A DNA stretch of 64,000 bases from a virus: the IMG/VR virus record IMGVR_UViG_3300033146_004404, positions 64,001 through 128,000 of that record, one strand, 5' to 3'. Made by a program: the position numbers and the translations under genes. Below are positions 56,186-63,943 of this stretch, piece by piece. The notes beneath the pieces are model-generated. The model was not told where the DNA came from, did not search any database, and saw only the letters and a program-made list of their open reading frames with translations. Within the stretch, counting starts at the first letter, position 1, and each line of letters begins with the position of its first letter.

Positions 56186-56289
56186 TATTTATTTCCTTTT
56201 TTCTTATTTTTAGTTATCTAAGTTATGTTTTGTCATAACTTCTTTCTTAGACATTTCAAGTAGATAATTGACTCTATTCTTTCAGTCCA

Positions 56290-56727
56290 TTATTTATTCC
56301 TATTGTTTATTTTCTTCATTACCTTTTTAGTAACGCTGAAATGACTTATGATCTTTTTCTTTTTTTTGCGTTTCTTTTTTTTGTCATATGGTTCTGTATG
56401 TAAATCTGCTGCAACTCCTACATCAGTAGAAGTATTAGGTACTGATGTCATTTCATTCATTTTTTTCTCTCTTTTTTTTTCATTGTCTTTATCTAAAGCT
56501 TCATAAGCATCTTTGTCTTCATCTGCTCTTACAAACCTATTATATATTCTCTTTCTAAAAGTTCGTCCTTCTTTATCGTCATTAACGTTACTATAGATTT
56601 CACCGTACCAGTAACTAGCATCTTTCTCTGTATATCCAGAATAACCGTAAGGCTTTCTGTTTTTTAAATACCAAACTAGTTTTCCATCTATTAGTTTATT
56701 TGGCGTGTAGAAATCTATATTTTTCAT
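56290..56727 (-). CDS. basic hypothetical protein, 145 aa
   Basis: 145 residues with an aromatic N-terminal half and a very Lys-rich C-terminal tail (a run of nine lysines and arginines near residue 120). No recognised domain. Its start touches the stop of the upstream gene. Placed among probable internal head proteins. The gap 56186-56289 before it holds no clear gene. Confidence 0.65.
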   Translation of the reverse strand: MKNIDFYTPNKLIDGKLVWYLKNRKPYGYSGYTEKDASYWYGEIYSNVNDDKEGRTFRKRIYNRFVRADEDKDAYEALDKDNEKKREKKMNEMTSVPNTSTDVGVAADLHTEPYDKKKKRKKKKKIISHFSVTKKVMKKINNRNK

Positions 56728-57353
56728 TACTTATTTCCTTTTATGTATTCCTTGTAGATTGCTTTAACTTCATGGGATGGATCGTTCTTAGCACTCTTGT
56801 CGAACCTGCTAATGCTTTGTTTACCTGTCTTTGGGTCAAAAGAAGATAAGTAATAATATAACGCTCTAATGGCAGGGTATTTATCTCTCTTTGCGTCTTT
56901 ATCTAATCTTTTATCAACTTCAAATGTATCTTCATAGTATCTAAATCTTATGTCAGGAGACTCATCTTTCTTAGCTGCAGGTTTATTATATCCCTCCCGT
57001 TGATAATAATAATATCTAAACTCTTTATCTTTATGCTCTGCAAAAGCCTTATCCCTATTTTCTTCTGGAATACTATCAAAGAAATCATTAAATGCTTCAT
57101 AGTTAGCTTCACTTCTATTTTTTTCTTTTCTTTCTCTCTTGATGCTTTCTCTAAAATCTTTGTTTAGCAAATACTTAAGTCCATTCTTAGTATTGAGCTT
57201 AAGCACTCCAAATCTACTTTTTATATTATAGATATTTCCTGACCTAAATAGATCAGATAATCCTCCTGGATTGTTAAAAAATTCATTTAACTTTTCTTCA
57301 TTTATAACTGCGGCTCTTACCATAACATTCTCTTTCCAGCTTACATTCTTCAT
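56727..57353 (-). CDS. hypothetical basic protein, 208 aa
   Basis: 208 residues, Lys/Arg/Tyr-rich. VRAAVINE/EKL at residues 11-19 fits the L/I-x-E cleavage rule near the N-terminus. GTAAAGATAA on the minus strand lies 28 bases before the ATG at 57353. First gene of the minus-strand run and divergent from 57445. Confidence 0.65.
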   Translation of the reverse strand: MKNVSWKENVMVRAAVINEEKLNEFFNNPGGLSDLFRSGNIYNIKSRFGVLKLNTKNGLKYLLNKDFRESIKRERKEKNRSEANYEAFNDFFDSIPEENRDKAFAEHKDKEFRYYYYQREGYNKPAAKKDESPDIRFRYYEDTFEVDKRLDKDAKRDKYPAIRALYYYLSSFDPKTGKQSISRFDKSAKNDPSHEVKAIYKEYIKGNK

Positions 57354-57380
57354 TACTTATTTCCTTTTACATTATTAATA

Positions 57381-57390
57381 TTATCTTTAC
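57381..57390 (-). promoter_or_regulatory. GTAAAGATAA motif, minus strand
   Basis: Minus-strand GTAAAGATAATATTA core, 28 bases before ATG 57353. Faces a plus-strand copy 17 bases away. Confidence 0.5.
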
Positions 57391-57406
57391 CTATTGAAAT
57401 TATTAC

Positions 57407-57416
57407 GTAAAGATAA
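57407..57416 (+). promoter_or_regulatory. GTAAAGATAA motif, plus strand
   Basis: Plus-strand copy ending 29 bases before ATG 57445. Together with 57381-57390 it makes a divergent pair. Confidence 0.5.
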
Positions 57417-57444
57417 CTATAGTAAAACTTTTAGGAGATTAAAA

Positions 57445-57906
57445 ATGACTTTAGCCAATATAGACGTGGAAGACAACTACTCTAAAAAATTGAGTGTTCA
57501 AGCTTTTTATAACAGTATTGAAACTTATCATCAAAGAGTTGATAAAATTTTAATACTAATACAAGACTACTTTGATGAACACAAATCTAAAAGACATAAT
57601 CGAGAGTTTATGGCAATAGAAATAATTTACGGAGAAGTTATAGAATCTACACATGATCTAAATACTGAGCTAAAAGAAAAGGTAGTTTCTTGGTTAAGGA
57701 ATGAAAAGACAGAACTTGAAGAATCAATTTATACAATAGAACTAGATCATAAAATTTTTCTTTGTAAAATTTTTGAATTTAATGAAGGTGGAACTGTTCT
57801 TGCTGGATATGTTTTAAATGAAACAGCTTTTGTAAGAACTTTTATATCTAAATTTAGTGAAAAAAGAATTATGGAGAAATACGAGAAAATACTATCAATA
57901 ACTTAG
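57445..57906 (+). CDS. hypothetical protein, 153 aa
   Basis: 153 residues from ATG 57445, chosen over an upstream TTG because AGGAGATTAAAA precedes it. Mostly helical and charged, no known domain. Followed after 9 bases by a membrane-tailed protein. Among plus-strand genes flanked by minus-strand structural genes. Confidence 0.7.
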   Translation: MTLANIDVEDNYSKKLSVQAFYNSIETYHQRVDKILILIQDYFDEHKSKRHNREFMAIEIIYGEVIESTHDLNTELKEKVVSWLRNEKTELEESIYTIELDHKIFLCKIFEFNEGGTVLAGYVLNETAFVRTFISKFSEKRIMEKYEKILSIT

Positions 57907-57915
57907 GAAGATGAA

Positions 57916-58416
57916 ATGGCTAACGATACAGAGCAAGACTTAATAAACAGAAAAGCGCAAGAGCTTAGAGAAAAAGAAAAGATGGATGAAAAACTTGATG
58001 TCGTTATGAAATCAGCTTCAATTTATCCAGATGTAATTAAATCTTTAAGCGGCTTAAGAAAATCAGTAGAAGTTCTTGTTAGAACTATAACAGAAGTAGA
58101 AGAAAGACAAGACACTCATATAGATAATTGTGTGCAATCAGATGCTGACTTAGATCACGTCTTTGAAAAAGTTAGAGAAATAAGTAAAAATATAGAAGAT
58201 CTTGAAAATAAACTAGTTGATAAGAATAACGCAGGATCTTTAATTGAAGTTATATCTAATCTAATAGGAGCACAGAATAAGATGATGACAGATCAAAATA
58301 ACCCAGGATCTGTTTTATCAGTATTAAAAAAGAGTACAAATTTACAATCAAGAATTACATGGTTGTTGATGACCGTGGTGACTATAATAACCATGGTAGA
58401 TAGATTTTTTATGTAA
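57916..58416 (+). CDS. tail-anchored coiled-coil protein, 166 aa
   Basis: 166 residues, a long helical/coiled-coil body with a single C-terminal hydrophobic segment (about 146-163, WLLMTVVTIITMV) and few residues after it. This is tail-anchor layout. AGGAAG precedes the ATG. Function unknown; may act in lysis or at the host membrane. Confidence 0.7.
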   Translation: MANDTEQDLINRKAQELREKEKMDEKLDVVMKSASIYPDVIKSLSGLRKSVEVLVRTITEVEERQDTHIDNCVQSDADLDHVFEKVREISKNIEDLENKLVDKNNAGSLIEVISNLIGAQNKMMTDQNNPGSVLSVLKKSTNLQSRITWLLMTVVTIITMVDRFFM

Positions 58417-58527
58417 AAAATCTATCTACATCTTTAACTACATATAGTTTTGACAATATAGAATTAATATAATCAAGAATTATATCGAGCTTAATATAAA
58501 TATAGTTTTTGGAAAACTATACAGTAT
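58417..58527 (+). other. non-coding stretch with hairpin; possible small RNA
   Basis: 111 bases without an ORF. Contains a 9-bp hairpin TATAGTTTT-TGG-AAAACTATA near 58500-58520, then the strong terminator. A TTGACA near 58450 has no well-spaced -10. It could be a 3' UTR or a short RNA. Confidence 0.35.
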
Positions 58528-58557
58528 AAAGACGGTCACTTAATAGTGACCGTCTTT
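58528..58557. terminator. bidirectional intrinsic terminator
   Basis: 13-bp stem AAAGACGGTCACT / AGTGACCGTCTTT with a TAAT loop and a T run. Serves the plus-strand genes ending at 58416 and overlaps the end of the minus gene at 58559. Confidence 0.92.
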
Positions 58558-58558
58558 T

Positions 58559-58771
58559 TTATTTGTTTTCCCAAATGATTCTTACTGAATAACCAAGCTC
58601 TTCAAGAACATCAATTCTTTGCTTGTCTGCTTTCCATATTTCCACAGCTGTTTTATGAACTCTTTTGTGATAATAGTCAGATGTATAACTTTTAGGGTTG
58701 CAATGCCAATAATCTCCAAAGCATTCTATTATCTCTTCATTTTCTTGTTTGTTATAGATTCCTATTATCAT
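58559..58771 (-). CDS. truncated Vsr/EDxHD-type endonuclease remnant
   Basis: 70 residues from ATG 58771. ECFGDYWHCNP, KTAVEIWKADKQR and a final LGYSVRIIWE match the C-terminal core of Vsr-like (EDxHD) homing endonucleases; the N-terminal part is missing. GGAGG, its ribosome site, lies inside the 18-bp hairpin at 58770-58811, so translation may be repressed. Probably a leftover of a free-standing homing endonuclease next to the RNR gene. Confidence 0.7.
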   Translation of the reverse strand: MIIGIYNKQENEEIIECFGDYWHCNPKSYTSDYYHKRVHKTAVEIWKADKQRIDVLEELGYSVRIIWENK

Positions 58772-58811
58772 AAACACCCTCCTATTAAGTTAATAATAGG
58801 AGGGTGTTTAT
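58770..58811. terminator. 18-bp hairpin, terminator-like, hiding a ribosome site
   Basis: Perfect 18-bp inverted repeat with a 6-base loop, starting ATAAACACCCTCC and mirrored as GGAGGGTGTTTAT. On the minus strand it follows the nrdJ stop (58837) and contains the GGAGG of the remnant endonuclease. It lacks a strong T run, so it may act as a processing or translation-control hairpin. Confidence 0.8.
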
Positions 58812-58836
58812 CGTGGTTTAAAGACTGGTTACTGAA

Positions 58837-61800
58837 TTAAGAACAACGGCTCCAACCACAATTGTTGCATGCTTGGCATCCTTCTTTGAAAACAAGTTCT
58901 TTATTTCCACATTCCGGACAAGAAGAAGAACTCTTAACTACTTCGCCATCTCTTATGTATCTCTTAAGAACTCTAGCTGCGGTTCTTTCAAACCCAAGGA
59001 ATTCTTTAGTCTTATTTAACTGATCTACTATGAACTGAAGTGGTATCTTATGTCTTAAATCCATAGAAATGAATCTAGCAAGACCACCATTCTTTCCACC
59101 AAAATCTTCAGATAAATCCTTAGTTATTATTTTTCCATTAACCATTAATGAATATAAACCGTCCTCATCATTTTTAATTATTTTCCCTTTAAGATTCTTC
59201 AAAGAGTTAAATTTTTCGTCGTCAGTGGACGTCACGAAGATCTCATAGGGATAATTCTCATCATACATTCCTATCAGAATTACATATTTTTCATTCTCGA
59301 ATTTAACTGTATGAATGTCGCAATTAAGTTCAGTAGGTCTTTTCGGTGCAATTCTATCTCCAAGGTCAGCAGCTTTCTTAGCTTCGTTTGTTTCAAGAAT
59401 TCCTTTCATACTTCCTTCAGGATTAAAAGTAGTAAATCCTTTTAAGCCATTATTATAAGCATGCTTAAATAGATCTTTATATTCTTCAAATGTAGTTCCA
59501 TTAGGAAGATTTAGTGTCTTGCTAATGCTATGATCTATATATTTTTGAAAGATGATCTGTACTTCCATCGCATTATAAACATCAATGTCAAAAGTTGTTG
59601 CAAAGAAGTCTGGAGCTGGTTCATCATATCCTACAGGACAATCATTCTCTTTTCTCCATTCAATGTATTTTAACCAAGCATAATCATGAACTTTTTCTTG
59701 TTTTACTTCATCCCCAAACCCTGTTCTAATATTTCTATTGTATGACAGTGAGAAGATTGGCTCTATACCTGAAGAACAGTTCTGTCCTAGCGACAATGAT
59801 GTCGTTCCAGTAGGAGCTGTAGTATTTAATGCTATATTCCTTAGCCCGTGTTCCTCTATCTCTTTCTGCATTGACTCTGGTAAGTTCTTTATGAAATTAG
59901 ATTCTAAGATCTTTTTATCAAATCCAGGAAAGCTTCCTTTTTCTTTTGCTAATGTTATAGATGAAGCGTATGAAATATCTCTTAAATGTTCCCCGATCAG
60001 CTTTGAAAGATTAAAAGATTCTTGTGATCCATATGTAATTCTCATCATAGCGAATGCATCAGCTAATCCTGTAAAACCAAGACCAATTCTTCTCCATTTC
60101 TTTGACAGTTCTTCAATCTTTTCTAGAGGATATTTAGTAACAGATAACACGTTATCTAAGAACCTTACTCCAATTGCAACTGACTCCTGAAAAGACTGAA
60201 GATCAAAGTAAGCATCTCTAGTGAAAGAATTTTTTACAAATTGTGTTAGGTTAACTGATGATAGACAGCATAGTGAGTATGCGGGCATGCAATTATGCAC
60301 TAATATTCCATTTGCAAAAAAGTTATGATCTTCTTCTACTGTTATATCATAAACATCTTCTTTTTCTCCCCATCTTACATCATCTACAACGTTAGTATAA
60401 ACTGTATCTCCACGATGCTTTAAAACTGACTTCTTTTTTACTTTAACGCCTTGGTTATAATCAGGATGTCCTATGTTTGTTATAGAAGAATGTGTTTCAT
60501 GTTTTAATTTTTCTAAATTTTTTCTAGAATTATTTAAAGTATTTTCATCTAAATGATGAACATTTAAACCTTCTTCTGCTTTTTTTCCTAGAAGATTTAA
60601 ATGATGTTCTAAAACATAATCTTCTTGAGTAGAAGACTTTACTTTTACATAATGCTCATTCTGCATGCTTCTATTTAAATTTACTAAGTGAGGGTATTCT
60701 CCTCTTCTTTTAGCTCTCTTGCCTAAATCATTCCACATGTCCAGATATTCTTTCGCTGTCATTGTTTGAGTTGGGCTTATAAAAAGTTTGTGATTTGGAG
60801 TAAGTTTTAAAACTTCTTTATTTCTAAAGTGAATCTCTATAGTTTGACTCTTAACTCCTGTCTTATCTCCCCATGTAACAAGATTTGTGTTCAGTTTTCC
60901 TTTCTTATCAACGGAATAAGCTCTTACAGTCTCTCCAGAATTAACTTTCTGAATTAAGTCTTTTATTTGGAGAATTCCAAGATCTGTATTAACTCTAGTA
61001 TCTCCAGTAACACAAATTTCTCCACAATTATGAACTAAAACACCAGAACAATTTAAATAATTATCATCAGTTTTTGTAATTATATAAAAATTATGATTAT
61101 CTTCAACTGTTAAGTCAAAAACCTCTTCTGTATCTAAATTTTCTATACTTTCAACAAAAACATCATAAGAAAAATCAACATTTTTATCTTCTTTTATAGG
61201 CAAAGGTGGAAGCTTTTCTAAAGCTTCCAAAGTTCTATCTTCGCTCCAACTATATCTTTTTGCATTAGCTAAAACATTCTTATGTCTATTATAAATAGAT
61301 CTGTCTTCGAAAGACATTTTATTTATAGGGTTGTTTTTACCTGTCCTATCTGTTTTTACCTTATGCTCTACAATAGAAATTAACTGTAAGTTTTCTAACT
61401 TATCCAAAATAGAATTATTGTTTATGTGATCTATTTGATACTCACTAGTATCGTATTTTCCATTAGAAAATTCCCACAGCATTCTATACTGTCTTGCATA
61501 ACCATTACTTTTAGAATTAATAGTTCTATAAGATTTATTTGAGTTTTTGTTTGAATAGGAATAAAACTTTCCTAGGTTTATTCCTATAGCATCTTTTGCT
61601 TCTATATATCCACCGTCTTTCTTAGCTAATCTATGTTCTGGAGTACATTTAAAGTTTGTACCATCAGACAGATTAACTCTTACTACTTCTCTTTCGCCTG
61701 TTTTAAACGCAATTGCTTCTTTTATCTCTGCTTTCCAATGACCCTGAACCCACCTTCCAGAATATACTGGAAACTTTTCATTCTCTACAGCTAGAACTCC

Positions 61801-62658
61801 AATCTCTTCTGCGTTTCTTCCATCAGCAACTGCAACTAATGTTTCTCCAGTAAAACAAGGATTTACTTCCTGTATATCGAATGCATAGTAACCATTATTA
61901 TATTTATTTACAGTATCGAGATTTAAGATGCCAGGTTCATTATGCATATAAGCATTTTCTGTCATAAGGTTATAAAGATACTTAGCTTTAACTGTCTTAT
62001 AAACTTTATTGTCAAATACAAGATCCCAATTGCTATCGTTTTCTACAGCTTCCATGAACTTATCTGTAATACCTACAGATATATTGAACTGAGTTAATTC
62101 CTTATTTGAATCACCTTGTTTCGCTGTGATAAAAGCTTCGATCTCAGGATGATCTACATTAAGAATAGCTATATGAGCTGCTCGCCTTGCTCCACCTGTC
62201 TGTATAATCTTTGCGCTTTCATTAAATACTTTCATGAAAGATAATACGCCTGAAGATTTTCCTCCGGTTGATAAGCTGGCTTCTACTGGTCTTAGCTTAG
62301 AGAAATTCATTCCAACTCCGCCACCAGTCCTTGAAATCTGTGCGTCTTCTCTAAGAGAAGCGTAAATTTCTTCTATACTATCATCAACTCCAATTGTATA
62401 GCAGTTATTGTAATAAGGCATTCTTGCATTTGTTCTTGCATTAGCAAGTATTCTTCCTGCTGGGATAAGTCTATGTTCTGCTATTTCTTTATAGAATTTA
62501 TTCTTCCAAGTTTCTCTTAGCTCAGGAGTTTCTTCTGCTGCTGCAATAGTTTCTGCTATTCCTTCAAATACCTCAAACTCATTCTTTTCATCGTTTATCA
62601 TATATTTTTTAGCAAAGATTTCCTTGCTGATATTCTGCATCCATTTATACTCTGTCAT
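58837..62658 (-). CDS. nrdJ: class II ribonucleotide reductase with two inteins
   Basis: B12-dependent reductase making deoxynucleotides without oxygen. NCYTIG with Cys86, SRTGGGVGMN, TGTTSLSLGQNCSSG and a C-terminal CPECG...CQACNNCGW zinc ribbon identify class II. Inteins occupy residues 268-544 and 549-789, leaving 755 extein residues. After splicing the active-site region reads NP-CGEI-CMPAYS. Start overlaps the upstream dUTPase stop by one base. Fits an anaerobic host. Confidence 0.97.
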   Translation of the reverse strand: MTEYKWMQNISKEIFAKKYMINDEKNEFEVFEGIAETIAAAEETPELRETWKNKFYKEIAEHRLIPAGRILANARTNARMPYYNNCYTIGVDDSIEEIYASLREDAQISRTGGGVGMNFSKLRPVEASLSTGGKSSGVLSFMKVFNESAKIIQTGGARRAAHIAILNVDHPEIEAFITAKQGDSNKELTQFNISVGITDKFMEAVENDSNWDLVFDNKVYKTVKAKYLYNLMTENAYMHNEPGILNLDTVNKYNNGYYAFDIQEVNPCFTGETLVAVADGRNAEEIGVLAVENEKFPVYSGRWVQGHWKAEIKEAIAFKTGEREVVRVNLSDGTNFKCTPEHRLAKKDGGYIEAKDAIGINLGKFYSYSNKNSNKSYRTINSKSNGYARQYRMLWEFSNGKYDTSEYQIDHINNNSILDKLENLQLISIVEHKVKTDRTGKNNPINKMSFEDRSIYNRHKNVLANAKRYSWSEDRTLEALEKLPPLPIKEDKNVDFSYDVFVESIENLDTEEVFDLTVEDNHNFYIITKTDDNYLNCSGVLVHNCGEICVTGDTRVNTDLGILQIKDLIQKVNSGETVRAYSVDKKGKLNTNLVTWGDKTGVKSQTIEIHFRNKEVLKLTPNHKLFISPTQTMTAKEYLDMWNDLGKRAKRRGEYPHLVNLNRSMQNEHYVKVKSSTQEDYVLEHHLNLLGKKAEEGLNVHHLDENTLNNSRKNLEKLKHETHSSITNIGHPDYNQGVKVKKKSVLKHRGDTVYTNVVDDVRWGEKEDVYDITVEEDHNFFANGILVHNCMPAYSLCCLSSVNLTQFVKNSFTRDAYFDLQSFQESVAIGVRFLDNVLSVTKYPLEKIEELSKKWRRIGLGFTGLADAFAMMRITYGSQESFNLSKLIGEHLRDISYASSITLAKEKGSFPGFDKKILESNFIKNLPESMQKEIEEHGLRNIALNTTAPTGTTSLSLGQNCSSGIEPIFSLSYNRNIRTGFGDEVKQEKVHDYAWLKYIEWRKENDCPVGYDEPAPDFFATTFDIDVYNAMEVQIIFQKYIDHSISKTLNLPNGTTFEEYKDLFKHAYNNGLKGFTTFNPEGSMKGILETNEAKKAADLGDRIAPKRPTELNCDIHTVKFENEKYVILIGMYDENYPYEIFVTSTDDEKFNSLKNLKGKIIKNDEDGLYSLMVNGKIITKDLSEDFGGKNGGLARFISMDLRHKIPLQFIVDQLNKTKEFLGFERTAARVLKRYIRDGEVVKSSSSCPECGNKELVFKEGCQACNNCGWSRCS
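60292..61014 (-). mobile_element. intein 2 in ribonucleotide reductase
   Basis: 241 residues (549-789): starts CVTGDTRV, ends ILVHN, followed by Cys of CMPAYS. The middle has VHHLDENTLNNSRKNLEKL, an HNH-type endonuclease core, not LAGLIDADG. Only CGEI separates it from intein 1. Confidence 0.93.
61027..61857 (-). mobile_element. intein 1 in ribonucleotide reductase
   Basis: 277 residues (268-544): starts CFTGETLV, ends VLVHN, followed by Cys of CGEI. Contains YQIDHINNNSILDKLENLQ, an HNH endonuclease core. Inserted in the conserved NPCGE substrate-binding segment, a classic RNR intein site. Confidence 0.94.
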
Positions 62659-63743
62659 TATTTAGTTCCTGTGTTATTACCGCTAGAGCCGAATCCACCT
62701 TCTGCCCTACTTGTTAAATCAAAACTTTCAACTTCTTTAAATTTTGCGTGAATTATTTCTCTAGGGATTAACTGAACTATTCTATTTGGTAGTGTTAAGT
62801 CCTTAGCGTTTTCATCTATTTTTATTAAAGGAACTTTTATTGTTCCTTGATAAGTTCTATCAATAATTCCAACTCCATTAGCTAACATATATCCAGATTT
62901 TATTATTGAACTTCTCGGGACTAAGTCAAAATAGTATCCAAATTCTGGCTGAACTATTATTCCTGTGTCGTACAGTTCTACTCTTCCTATAGTTTTAATT
63001 TTTTCTATAACAGTTAAATCATAACCACTATCACTAACTCTTTCTTTAAAAGGAGCAGCTGAGTTTTTATTCTCTCTTTTCCACTTAAAAATTGAAAAAC
63101 CACTTTCTTTAATCTTATGGCCATAAAAGTTAACCTTTTTAAATTCTGCCCACTCTCTATATTGTAATTCTTTTCTGTCAAGAAAAACATTAGCTCCTTC
63201 ATAGATTTTTCCTAAAAAATCTAATGCATTATTTCCGCTCCAAGAAACTTGTTCTTTATTTATAGAACAAGGAATATTTATTTTTTCTTTTATAGTTTCT
63301 TTAACTTTTTCTGAAATTGACGATATTTTACAATCAATAGTTCTATCGATAGAACATTTTCTAATGCTTCCATCTCCATCAAACCATCCCCTTATCATAT
63401 GATAAAAAAGCTTGTCGTCTATTTCTGGAACACTTATTTCTTTTGATTTGTTATAATCTGTTATTTTAAACAATTTCATTAAGTCTTCTGATATTTTCCG
63501 AGAGTTAATAGTAAACCCAACTAGGTTTATTTTTTTTAATGGTGATTGTTTTGATATTATGTTTTTTAATTTAGTTAATGTTTTAATATCTTTTTTATGT
63601 ATATAGATATTAAAACCACTTTTATTTATACTACCATCTGCTGCTATCCACCCTAGTAAATATGCTTTTTCTTCTGTGTCGATTTTGCTGAAGAAATTGT
63701 CATCTACATCCTTATAAATGCATCCTTTTTTCCTTTCTGTCAT
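62658..63743 (-). CDS. dut: dUTPase with N-terminal LAGLIDADG endonuclease domain
   Basis: 361 residues. Residues 1-210 form a LAGLIDADG endonuclease-like domain (LLGWIAADGSI and IRGWFDGDGSI). Residues about 215-361 are a trimeric dUTPase: DSGYDL, PRSSI, NGVGIIDRTYQG, the RIVQLI segment and a C-terminal EGGFGSSG. dUTPase clears dUTP and supplies dUMP. No intein splice residues are visible at the junction, so it seems a true fusion. GGAG precedes the ATG; promoter copy 4 lies upstream. Coupled to nrdJ. Confidence 0.9.
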   Translation of the reverse strand: MTERKKGCIYKDVDDNFFSKIDTEEKAYLLGWIAADGSINKSGFNIYIHKKDIKTLTKLKNIISKQSPLKKINLVGFTINSRKISEDLMKLFKITDYNKSKEISVPEIDDKLFYHMIRGWFDGDGSIRKCSIDRTIDCKISSISEKVKETIKEKINIPCSINKEQVSWSGNNALDFLGKIYEGANVFLDRKELQYREWAEFKKVNFYGHKIKESGFSIFKWKRENKNSAAPFKERVSDSGYDLTVIEKIKTIGRVELYDTGIIVQPEFGYYFDLVPRSSIIKSGYMLANGVGIIDRTYQGTIKVPLIKIDENAKDLTLPNRIVQLIPREIIHAKFKEVESFDLTSRAEGGFGSSGNNTGTK

Positions 63744-63769
63744 TAATTCTCCTTTTTGTTTTATATTTA

Positions 63770-63798
63770 ATTATAACATATTATTCTTTTTTTGTCAA
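63770..63798 (-). promoter_or_regulatory. sigma70-like promoter, copy 4 of 4
   Basis: Minus strand: TTGACA, spacer AAAAAAGAATAATATGT, TATAAT. Two spacer bases differ from copies 1 and 3. Drives the dUTPase-RNR operon. Located between the dispersed repeat copy B and the start at 63743. Confidence 0.92.
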
Positions 63799-63821
63799 GT
63801 TCTTATCTATGATGTTACTTA

Positions 63822-63889
63822 TTTTCTGACTAAAGAGAACTACAGTTCTCATTAATAATATACGTAAAATCGGAGATTTTACTAAGTAG
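63822..63889. repeat. dispersed structured repeat, copy B
   Basis: Inverted copy of the element at 37926-37994. Hairpin 1 is GTAAAATC / GATTTTAC (63864-63882) and hairpin 2 GAGAACT / AGTTCTC (63835-63850). Read on plus it would encode LTKENYSSH-stop, like the end of radical SAM C. Lies upstream of promoter copy 4. Confidence 0.85.
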
Positions 63890-63895
63890 ATAAAA

Positions 63896-63925
63896 AAAGC
63901 TGTGATATTAATTTATCACAGCTTT
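63896..63925. terminator. bidirectional intrinsic terminator
   Basis: Perfect 12-bp stem AAAGCTGTGATA / TATCACAGCTTT with a 6-base loop. Ends the minus-strand gene whose last codons lie at 63944-64000. Confidence 0.9.
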
Positions 63926-63943
63926 AACTAATTTAATTATTTA

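Noticed and set aside
56200-56300. Possible micro-gene ending MSKKEVMTKHNLDN in the 56186-56289 gap
   Set aside because: Longer reading is broken by an in-frame TGA after two codons and no good ribosome site precedes the short form; may be a relic.
56290-57353. Alternative genetic code with TGA as tryptophan
   Set aside because: ATGA gene overlaps throughout and TGA at clean gene ends (for example 10434, 23576, 37164, 42184) show it is a stop.
58447-58475. TTGACA with a nearby TATAAT in the gap after 58416
   Set aside because: Spacing of about 12 bases is too short and it lacks the conserved spacer of the four real promoters.
58494-58503. TATAAATA, the T4 late promoter box
   Set aside because: Occurs in the non-coding stretch just before a terminator with no gene after it; other instances fall inside genes. 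T4-type late boxes are not seen before structural genes.
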